Shown here piece by piece: positions 1 through 5,122 of a stretch of DNA of 8,427 nucleotides (positions are counted from its first letter, which is position 1; every line of letters begins with the position of its first letter). The notes under the pieces were generated by a model. It made no database searches, had not been told where the DNA came from, and saw nothing but the letters and a program-made list of their open reading frames with translations. Where the stretch lies: NCBI GenBank assembly GCA_030042885.1, contig JASHYW010000423.1, forward strand, positions 1 to 8,427, in the 5' to 3' direction. Position numbers and translations under genes: made by a program. The stretch comes from Streptosporangiaceae bacterium. GTDB taxonomy: Bacteria; Actinomycetota; Actinomycetes; Streptosporangiales; Streptosporangiaceae.

Positions 1-93
1 CGCGTCGGCGGCGATCTGCCCGGCAAGCAGGCTGCTCGCGATGTTGTGAGTCACCGTGTCCGCGATGCCGTCGACGTAAGGCGGTGCCATCAT
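1..93 (-). CDS. 5' end of an unidentified small helical protein (partial)
   Basis: Only the first 31 codons lie in the window; the gene continues past base 1. Reading leftward from 93, the protein starts MMAPPYVDGIADTVTHN and continues as an alanine-rich, amphipathic-looking stretch. A GGGAGA ribosome-binding site (about 101-106) sits 7 bases before the first of two adjacent ATG codons (93 and 90), which supports the start; the choice between the two ATGs is open. It lies 3 bases after the stop of a 24-codon frame, so the two could be co-translated. I do not recognise the family. The short helical N-terminus is loosely reminiscent of small RebB/killing-trait type proteins, but that is only an impression. 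Confidence 0.5.
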   Translation of the reverse strand, partial: MMAPPYVDGIADTVTHNIASSLLAGQIAADA

Positions 94-96
94 GGC

Positions 97-171
97 TCAT
101 TCTCCCTTTTGCGCGGTTTGCTGAGTGAATGCAGCTGCCTGCTGTGCAAGAGAAACTTCCGCTGGCGCCAT
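97..171 (-). CDS. Possible 24-residue peptide upstream of the partial gene
   Basis: A short frame beginning MAPAEVSLAQQAAAFTQQ and ending at a TGA that overlaps the ribosome-binding region of the next gene. A purine-rich GGGAAAG lies about 6 bases before the ATG. An in-frame TAG sits 15 codons upstream of the ATG and no other start codon lies between, so it is either a genuine tiny gene or the 3' remnant of a decayed one. The Gln/Ala-rich sequence would be helical. Its tight packing against the following gene (3-base gap) suggests a leader peptide or a first small cistron. Function unknown. Confidence 0.33.
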   Translation of the reverse strand: MAPAEVSLAQQAAAFTQQTAQKGE

Positions 172-493
172 TTTGATCTTTCCCGGGACCGGTGCGCCGA
201 GCAGTTGCCAAGCCTACGCACAAGACGGCCGAAGACAAGGCCAGGGGCAGCCCCGCAGGCTCTACCGCCGCTCAGATCGAGTTCTCTGACCTGCGGGAAC
301 GCCCCCGGGAAATTTTTTATTTTCTGTCGTTATCTGCCCGGATAGGCGTGCAGGCATGGCATCCGCCGGGATACCGCTGCTGTGATCTGGGACTGATGTT
401 CTCCCCCGGTCCAGGCGATGAGCACGGCAGAATTGTGCCACTCGGGACAGATGGTGATGACCAGGCCGTATAGTCATGCCTGCCGGTTTCTAA
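172..493. other. Region without a convincing gene
   Basis: Open frames here are short, lack ribosome-binding sites and have no recognisable protein character. The only notable local feature is a T-rich run at about 311-324 after a GC-rich stretch with a weak GGG/CCC stem. It could be a poor terminator on the + strand or an AT-rich promoter element for the leftward genes; neither is well supported. Confidence 0.4.
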
Positions 494-525
494 TTGACAA
501 TTCATCAATTGATGATTCATCAATT
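494..525. promoter_or_regulatory. Overlapping palindromes: probable operator with a -35-like TTGACA
   Basis: An AT-rich island in GC-rich DNA. Bases 502-515 form a perfect 14-base palindrome (TCATCAATTGATGA). Bases 507-525 form a second inverted repeat with 9-base arms (AATTGATGA / TCATCAATT) around one base. ATTCATCAATT also occurs twice as a direct repeat (500-510 and 515-525). A TTGACA at 494-499 could be a -35 box for rightward transcription, with the palindromes lying where RNA polymerase would bind; no good -10 is visible. Such nested dyads are typical of sites bound by dimeric winged-helix repressors (ArsR or MarR type), but no regulator gene is seen in this window. The likely target is the small rightward gene pair that follows. 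Confidence 0.5.
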
Positions 526-580
526 CGGCTATGGGTGAGCGATGCGGCGCACGACCTCCAGTGCCTGCGGCAGCGGTCGT

Positions 581-751
581 ATGAGACCAAAGAAGGTTAA
601 AGAAGGAAAGAAGGTAAAGAGGAAGGCGGGAAGCGCCGTCTACGAGGTCGAGGCCGACGACGTCGGACCCTCGCTAGGGAGCGCCCCGGCCAAGGTGAAC
701 CGGGTCAGCCCGAGATGCCTGGCTGCTCTCCTGCCTGCCAGAATGTTGTGA
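581..751 (+). CDS. Small basic/acidic protein, translationally coupled to the next gene
   Basis: A 56-residue protein starting MRPKKVKEGKKVKRKAG, with a lysine-rich N-terminus followed by a more acidic middle (YEVEADDVGP) and a neutral tail ending LAALLPARML. An ATG at 542 in the same frame is an alternative start; neither has a strong ribosome-binding site. The stop TGA (749-751) shares its A with the ATG of the next gene (TGATG), the usual arrangement for translational coupling, and this is the main evidence that the frame is real. A palindromic operator-like block lies about 55 bases upstream. I do not recognise the family and assign no function. Confidence 0.42.
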   Translation: MRPKKVKEGKKVKRKAGSAVYEVEADDVGPSLGSAPAKVNRVSPRCLAALLPARML

Positions 752-1032
752 TGCGGATCTCCGCCAGCTCATCGCGCTCACCCGGGTCCTCAGGCTCCAT
801 CCTGAGCATCGGGTCGAGCGGATCAATCCTGTCGATCGGCTCATCTGGCTCGATCCTGTCCATCGGCTCGGCGGGCTCGATCCTGTCGGTAGGATCAGTC
901 GGCTCACTGGCCTCGGCGTTCTCGATCGGCTCAGCTGCCAGCGTCGGCTCGATCTTGTCAGCTCTTTCCCGCTGGTCCATCCTGGCCTGGCGGTCCCGCG
1001 GGCATGCCCCGCTCCCACGCCGCCAGCGGTAA
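751..1032 (+). CDS. Tripeptide-repeat protein with Ser at every third residue
   Basis: A 93-residue protein. From residue 2 to 82 it is 27 consecutive triplets of the form x-x-Ser, with Ser in 26 of them (the exception is ILA near the end). The core is four nonapeptides of the type SGSILSIGS (residues 14-49), followed by looser triplets such as LAS, AFS, IGS, RWS, and a short basic tail (PRRQR). The register begins immediately after the Met at 751, supporting that start over the in-frame ATG at 715. The repeated serines use both TCN and AGC codons, suggesting selection on the protein rather than only DNA slippage. Similar Gly/Ser/Ile/Leu triplet-repeat hypothetical proteins occur in streptomycetes as far as I recall. 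A three-residue period would put all serines on one face of a PPII or 3-10-like helix; role unknown. An antisense frame rich in DRIEP repeats covers the same DNA and is the main alternative. Confidence 0.55.
   Translation: MRISASSSRSPGSSGSILSIGSSGSILSIGSSGSILSIGSAGSILSVGSVGSLASAFSIGSAASVGSILSALSRWSILAWRSRGHAPLPRRQR
790..897 (+). repeat. Four 27-base tandem units encoding SGSILSIGS-type nonapeptides
   Basis: Four successive 27-base units encode SGSILSIGS three times and then AGSILSVGS. The copies differ mainly at synonymous positions, and Ser appears as TCN or AGC. The repeat decays into looser triplets on both sides within the same gene. Confidence 0.8.
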
Positions 1033-1282
1033 ACGCGGGAGTCGCGCGCCTCACACCAATGACAGTTGCCAAGGCCTTATGGGTGCCGCTGGTCGACTCA
1101 TTGGAAATCTGGGCGGGCAGGCGCTGGTGCTGGGGGCAGCCATGCAGGGTGCAGAGGATAGTGTGCGCGTGCGCGTCGCTTGCCTACGGTGCCAGGTGGC
1201 GCTTGGGGTACGAAACCTCCAGCTGCGCGCAACCTGCTTGAGCTGCTGACCGGCGAGGCGGACCGGAGCACCCTAGTTCGCG
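1033..1282. other. Gap between convergent genes, nothing recognised
   Basis: This 250-base stretch separates the rightward triplet-repeat gene from the leftward phasin-like gene. Short frames cross it on the + strand, but none has a ribosome-binding site or recognisable protein character. I see no clear terminator hairpin with a T run. Confidence 0.4.
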
Positions 1283-1657
1283 CTAGCCCTCAGGCGCCCC
1301 GTCACGGCGCGGGTTCATCACGAGCCGCTCGAACTCTGCCCATGTCTTGCTCCACTCGGTGAGCGGGCCGGCCATCTGCTCCAGCGCCGCAAGCTGCTCG
1401 TCGAACATGGCCAGCTGAGCCTGCAGCGCCGCGATGCTGCTTCGCTGCGCGGCGACGCCGCGGGCGAAGGAGTCCAGCTGCGCCGCGGAAACAGCGCCGG
1501 GCAGCGGCAGGCCGCGCAGTGAACGCAGGGGCTGCGACAGGACAGACTCGCCGAGCCTGGTCATGCCCGCCAGCCCCTCGGTAATCACGCGCAGCTGAGC
1601 GATCCAGGGCTGCATGAGGCTGGCGAAGAGGTCAGATGTGTTCTGGTTATCGGTCAC
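1283..1657 (-). CDS. Phasin-like / PHA-synthase-subunit-like helical protein
   Basis: A 124-residue protein starting at a GTG (VTDNQNTSDLFASLMQPW), preceded by AAGGA 8 bases upstream; an upstream ATG in the same frame (1861) lacks such support. The sequence is almost wholly helical. An N-terminal amphipathic segment with Trp (MQPWIAQL) leads to a Leu/Pro turn around residues 50-55 (LPLPGAVSA), then a long heptad-like stretch (residues 58-95, AAQRSSIAALQAQLAMFDEQ) and a Trp-containing end (LTEWSKTWAEFERL, 99-112). Small helical actinobacterial proteins with an LPGAxSAAQL motif, a central AAQRxSIxALQ segment and a terminal EWSxTWAxLE motif resemble phasins or PHA-synthase-associated proteins, which coat polyester granules or assist the synthase. 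That link is my recollection of the pattern, and no PHA gene lies in this window. It lies 210 bases downstream of the coiled-coil gene on the same strand, too far to claim an operon. Confidence 0.68.
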   Translation of the reverse strand: MTDNQNTSDLFASLMQPWIAQLRVITEGLAGMTRLGESVLSQPLRSLRGLPLPGAVSAAQLDSFARGVAAQRSSIAALQAQLAMFDEQLAALEQMAGPLTEWSKTWAEFERLVMNPRRDGAPEG

Positions 1658-1867
1658 CGGGTTCGTCCTTCCCAGGCCGCTGCGGGCCGCAAGCGCCTTT
1701 GTCGCCACGCGATCATTCCCCGCCGCCGTCTCCGGCAGCGCTCCCCTGTGGCCGGTATCTGCCGCTGGGTGGAGCCAGACGAAGCCAGGTGGGGCAAGGC
1801 CCGGCAAGAGATATTCCCGCCATCCGCGTGCGGCCCGGGGTGCTCCCGTCGCGGCCAGCACGTGGTC

Positions 1868-2956
1868 TCAGCTTCCCGGCGGGCGCCGCCGACGGCGTGT
1901 GCCGCCTGCGGGTTGTCCGGGGGCGGCCTGCCCGGCCGCAGTGCCGGGACCAGTACGGGCCCGCTGCAGCTCAGCCTCAGCCTGCTCGGCGCGGGCCTGA
2001 AGCCCGGCCCGGGCCTCCTCCAGCGCCGCGATCTGGGCTTCCAGGCCCGCCCGCAGCTCGGCCTGGTCCCGCGCGGCGTCCTGCCGGGCCTGCGCCACCT
2101 GCTGGTCCGCGGCCTGGCGAGCCCGGTCCAGTTCCGCGCTGACCGCCTCGGCAGCTTCCCGCGCCCGGGCCGCCTCCTGCTCAGCGTCCCTGGCTCGGGA
2201 CTCGGCCGCGGCCACGCGCTCCTGCGCAGCCCGCTCAGCCTCGGCGGCCCGTGCCTGCGCCGCCTCCCGCACCCGCCCGGCCTCGGCCTCGGCCTGCTCG
2301 GCGCGGGCCTGAAGCCCGGTCCGGGCCTCCTCCAGCGCCGCAATCTGGGCTCCCAGGCCCGCCCGCAGCTCGGCCTGGTCTCGTGCGGCGTCCTTACGGG
2401 CCTGCGCCAGCTGCCGGTCCGCCGACACACGGGCCCGGTCCAGTTCCGCGCTGACCGCCTCGGCAGCTTCCCGCGCCCGGGCCGCCTCCTGCTCAGCGTC
2501 CCTGGCTCGGGACTCGGCCGCGGCCACGCGCTCCTGCGCAGCCTGCTCAGCCTCGGCGGCCCGTGCCTGCGCCGCCTCCCGCGCGCCCACGGCGTCCTGG
2601 TCGGCGGCTGCTTTCGCCGCCAGCGCCTCGGCCAGATGCGCATCTGCCTGCAGCGCCGCCAAGCGCGCCTCCCCCGCATCGGCCTCGGCACGCTGGCGGC
2701 GCTGCGCGCCAGCGCGCCACCAGGACGCAAACCCCGAGCGGCCCGCATCCTGCGGCCCGGGCATCCCGCCACCACCCTCCCGGGCCAGCACCTGGCGCCG
2801 CCGGAACGCGGTCAGCGCCGTATGCGGCTCCCCGGTCACCGGGTCCGGCAGCCCGCAGTACCCCGGCTCCGCTGCCTCCCCTGCCTCCCCCGGCCGCCGC
2901 TCATTCTCGCAGCCCGGGTACGCGCATCTGGGGACTTCCTGTCTCGTCTTCGCCAT
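1868..2956 (-). CDS. Cys/His-motif coiled-coil protein with a duplicated 104-residue unit
   Basis: A 362-residue protein. I start it at the ATG at 2956 (MAKTRQEVPRCAYPGC) because GGAG lies 7 bases upstream; an in-frame ATG at 3097 would add 47 Arg/Pro-rich residues with no ribosome-binding site. Residues 11-45 carry Cys11, Cys16, Cys34 and His45 (C-x4-C-x17-C-x10-H), a possible small zinc-binding module followed by basic FRRRQ. Residues about 75-331 are an Ala/Glu/Arg/Gln-rich long helix, almost certainly coiled coil. Within it a 104-residue unit occurs twice in tandem (residues 126-229 and 230-331) with few differences. The C-terminus is Gly/Pro-rich and ends RRRRRPPGS, a basic tail that could bind DNA. 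The architecture resembles KfrA-like or plasmid-borne actinobacterial coiled-coil proteins, so a DNA-binding or partition-accessory role is possible but inferred. Confidence 0.75.
   Translation of the reverse strand: MAKTRQEVPRCAYPGCENERRPGEAGEAAEPGYCGLPDPVTGEPHTALTAFRRRQVLAREGGGGMPGPQDAGRSGFASWWRAGAQRRQRAEADAGEARLAALQADAHLAEALAAKAAADQDAVGAREAAQARAAEAEQAAQERVAAAESRARDAEQEAARAREAAEAVSAELDRARVSADRQLAQARKDAARDQAELRAGLGAQIAALEEARTGLQARAEQAEAEAGRVREAAQARAAEAERAAQERVAAAESRARDAEQEAARAREAAEAVSAELDRARQAADQQVAQARQDAARDQAELRAGLEAQIAALEEARAGLQARAEQAEAELQRARTGPGTAAGQAAPGQPAGGTRRRRRPPGS
1964..2581 (-). repeat. Two tandem 312-base repeats inside the coiled-coil gene
   Basis: Units at 2270-2581 and 1964-2269 have a 312-base period (104 codons). 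For example, the stretch starting CCTGCTCGGCGCGGGCCTGA at 1981 recurs at 2293. Long stretches are identical at the DNA level including third positions, pointing to a recent in-frame duplication rather than ancient repeats. The second unit is slightly truncated at its end. Confidence 0.88.
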
Positions 2957-3097
2957 CGGCAGGCTCCGTTCAACTAACCAGCACAGCGTAACCGGGCGGC
3001 GCCGGACAGCCGGAACCGGCGACCTACGGCCGCCGGGAATCATCCGGGGCGAACCCCAAGCTGCCACCCGCCATACCACCGGGTCCTGAAGGGTCAC

Positions 3098-3598
3098 AGC
3101 CTGGCCCGCCGGTGCCTGAAACCGTCTGCTGCGGTCAGGACGACGTGATAGAAATCACGGACAGCTCAGCCACGCCCGGTGTCCCACCAATGAAACGCCT
3201 TCTTCCAGCAGATGGCCAGCGGCCGGCCGCCGATGGCGACGTACGGCCTGCAGCTGCCCGCCCGGCGCGGCCCTGATCCCGAGTTCAAGCAGTGCGTGGC
3301 ACCGGCGAGCCTGGACACGCCACTACCAGGGCTGGGCGCCGAAGACGCCGACCAGCATGCTGCTCAGCATGCGCAACACCGACGGCGCAGAGCCTTGGTC
3401 GAGGACCTGCAGGCGACCCGGCTGCTGCTGGCCCGCCACCTGCTGGCTGCCCCCGGCTAGGTCAGCCCTTGGCGTCGGCACCGGCCCGGCCCTCCGCACG
3501 GTCCAGCAGGCGATCGCCGCCGGTCCCCGCTCATGCGCCGTTCACCGGGCACTGACGGACCGCTTCCCGGCCCGTTCTGCAGCCGGAAGCGGGAACTC
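3098..3598. other. Degenerate region without an intact gene
   Basis: Several rightward frames overlap here, with protein-like runs in different frames (for example GWAPKTPTSMLLSMRNTDG around 3330-3385), but none has a good start or continuous family-like sequence. It may hold further decayed coding sequence belonging to the remnants downstream. I cannot name it. Confidence 0.45.
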
Positions 3599-4102
3599 AG
3601 GGATTTGCGGCTTTGCCTTCTGCGCGCCGCCGACTTGGCCGCAGACATCGGCGGCGCGACAGCCACCAGCGACGGCCGCCGCTGGGCGGCCGCCGCGCTG
3701 GCCGCTGCGATCACGGCCACGTTCGGCCGGAACGGTTACCAGCGCGCGCCGGACGCCGGATCGGGCGCCGATGCGGCCTCACGTTCCTCGGGCCGCCATT
3801 CGCAGAGCTGGGCCTGAGGTGCTGCAGGCGGCCAGGTCAGCACAGCGGGCTCTCACCCTCCCAGACGGCGGCCCGCGGCCCGGCACCCGCTGGCCCGGCA
3901 CTCCCGGCGTGGCCTGGACCGCGGAGACCGCGTTCTTCGCGCTGTTCGATGCCGCGACCAGGCAGCACGGCCAGGCAGCGACGCTGCTGGACTGGCTCGC
4001 CGCGCACCGGACGAAGCTGGGCTCGCTGCCCGAGCAGGTCAATTCCGCCGGCAAGCCGGCCAGCCTAGCCCCGCTCTCTGGACCGATGCGGTGACCCTCT
4101 GA
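3599..4102 (+). pseudogene. GH15 (glucoamylase-type) C-terminal remnant with three frameshifts
   Basis: Protein similarity runs continuously but changes frame three times. Segment one, from 3599, reads RDLRLCLLRAADLAADIGG and runs to GSGADAA at about 3778. One base appears lost there, and segment two reads LTFLGPPFAEL. A second shift near 3810 leads to PEVLQAARSAQRALTLPDGG, then TAETAFFALFDAATRQHG and GSLPEQVNSAGKPASLAPLS. A third lost base near 4077 puts WTDAVTL in another frame, ending at TGA 4100-4102. The LPEQV...G.PAS.APL(S)WTDA pattern matches the catalytic-base region of GH15 glucoamylases (Glu in the LPEQ motif), enzymes that release glucose from alpha-glucans. The N-terminal majority of such an enzyme, including the general acid region, is not recognisable upstream. 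As written it cannot encode an active enzyme. Indels in the assembly are an alternative to true decay. Confidence 0.62.
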
Positions 4103-4166
4103 ACGCTACGACCTCGACCGTAACGCCTTGCAGCGATTCTTCAATAAGGCGAATTTGCGAGCTTGA

Positions 4167-4253
4167 CGAGTCGGACAACCCGACGGCCCGCTGTTCCCGG
4201 CCCGGACCGGACGGCGGCTCAGCCGCGACGCCGTCGCGCTGCGGGTCAGCTCC
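4167..4253 (+). pseudogene. Tyrosine recombinase (phage-type integrase) fragment
   Basis: About 29 codons after an in-frame TGA read RVGQPDGPLFPARTGRRLSR and then DAVALRVS. A phrase of the type GxLFPxRxGRRLSRDAVxxR occurs in actinobacterial XerC/D-like recombinases between the catalytic Lys hairpin and the HxxR box. The following HxxR and Tyr boxes are absent, so this is a scrap. It sits between the glucoamylase remnant and the VOC gene and supports past mobile-element activity here. The match is short, hence modest confidence. Confidence 0.42.
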
Positions 4254-4340
4254 AGGCGCTCCGCTGACGTTGAAATCCGCGAGCATACGACGCCACCCCT
4301 CACCGGCATGGCCAGACATCCGGCTCCTATGCTCGGGAAT

Positions 4341-4781
4341 ATGGCGATTCAGCGGATGGACCATGTCGGCGTCGTTGTCGACGACCTTGAGGCTGCTACT
4401 GCGTTCTTTGCCGAACTTGGCATGGAGCTGGAGGGCCAGGCGCCAGTCGAGGGGCGCTGGGTGGACCGTGTCGTCGGGCTTGACGACGTCCAGGTCGACG
4501 TCGCGATGTTGCGGACCCCGGACGGCCACGGCCGGCTTGAGCTGACGAAGTTCCGCACGCCGGCGGCGGTCAGCGCCGAGCCGGCAAACGCGCCAGCGAA
4601 CACGCTGGGCATACGTCGCATCATGTTCGCCGTCGAAGACATCAAGGACGTCCTTGCCCGCCTGCACGCCCACGGCGCCGAACTCGTCGGCGAGCTGGAG
4701 CAATACGAGGACAGCTATCGGCTCTGTTACGTCCGCGGCCCCGAGGGCATCATCGCCGCACTGGCCGAGCAGCTCAGCTGA
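4341..4781 (+). CDS. VOC-fold (glyoxalase/bleomycin-resistance type) protein
   Basis: A 146-residue protein starting MAIQRMDHVGVVVDDLE, two paired beta-alpha-beta-beta-beta modules of the vicinal oxygen chelate superfamily. The first module spans residues 4-70 and the second about 88-145 (GIRRIMFAVEDIKDVLARL ... YVRGPEGIIAALAEQ). The usual metal ligands would be His8 and Glu67 (LELTKF) from the first module; the matching positions in the second are Arg93 and Ala140 instead of His and Glu, so a classic four-ligand metal site is not complete within one chain. I recall close homologues with the same RRIMFAV motif, so this is probably a family trait. Family members include lyases, dioxygenases and resistance proteins; substrate unknown. 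An upstream in-frame ATG at 4308 exists, but family N-termini begin at MAIQRMDH. The ribosome-binding site is weak (GGGA very close to the ATG). Confidence 0.85.
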   Translation: MAIQRMDHVGVVVDDLEAATAFFAELGMELEGQAPVEGRWVDRVVGLDDVQVDVAMLRTPDGHGRLELTKFRTPAAVSAEPANAPANTLGIRRIMFAVEDIKDVLARLHAHGAELVGELEQYEDSYRLCYVRGPEGIIAALAEQLS

Positions 4782-5110
4782 AGGCTGCCGAAGGGGCCGT
4801 TCGCTTCATATGAGGCATATCAACCATGAGCGGCCGGTATATCCATTGCCCGGCGAGCGTACGAGCATGGTCTTTCCGGCCCAAGATCATGTTTGTTCAG
4901 TGGCTTCCTGGGAGCTGAGAGGGTAGGCGAGAACGCCGAGGACACGGCGGTTGTCGTTTTGTGAGGGCGGCAGGTCAAGCTTGGCCTCTGCCGGGTGGGT
5001 CAAGACGGGCAGCTTAACGCGAGCGGGTTAAAGGTGCATGCTGGTCTGGTGTAGAGGCGGCTGGGCGCAGGCGGCAGCTTGGTCAGGAGCCGCACAGCCG
5101 ACGTTCACGC
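4782..5110. other. Intergenic stretch upstream of the acyl-CoA synthetase
   Basis: About 330 bases with no convincing gene. A short dyad ATATG-AGG-CATAT lies at 4808-4820 just after the VOC gene. There is no strong terminator hairpin with a T run, and no promoter matching a -35/-10 pair that I would defend. It presumably carries the promoter of the acyl-CoA synthetase. Confidence 0.4.
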
Positions 5111-5122
5111 ATGGGAGGCGTC

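Noticed and set aside
350..483. Inverted repeat GCAGGCATG / CATGCCTGC about 116 bases apart
   Set aside because: A 9-base match at this distance is expected by chance in a few hundred bases; no other structure supports it.
784..900. CRISPR-like regular repeats
   Set aside because: The 27-base units are contiguous without spacers and lie in a coding frame; they are tandem codon repeats.
705..980. Leftward frame with DRIEP/DEPIDR-type acidic repeats antisense to the triplet-repeat gene
   Set aside because: Its repeat follows automatically from the 27-base DNA repeat, its start lacks a well-spaced ribosome-binding site, and the opposite strand has a perfect triplet register from its Met plus a TGATG overlap with an upstream frame. 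It is not fully excluded.
1059..1249. Short rightward frames, one with CLRC...CLSC cysteine pairs
   Set aside because: There is no ribosome-binding site, no consistent codon signal and no family resemblance; the cysteine pairs are probably coincidental.
1654..2977. Long frames in other registers over the coiled-coil gene, rich in Arg/Pro or Gly/Leu
   Set aside because: They mirror the Ala/Glu-rich repeat in alternative frames and on the other strand; only the leftward coiled-coil frame has a ribosome-binding site and a coherent domain order.
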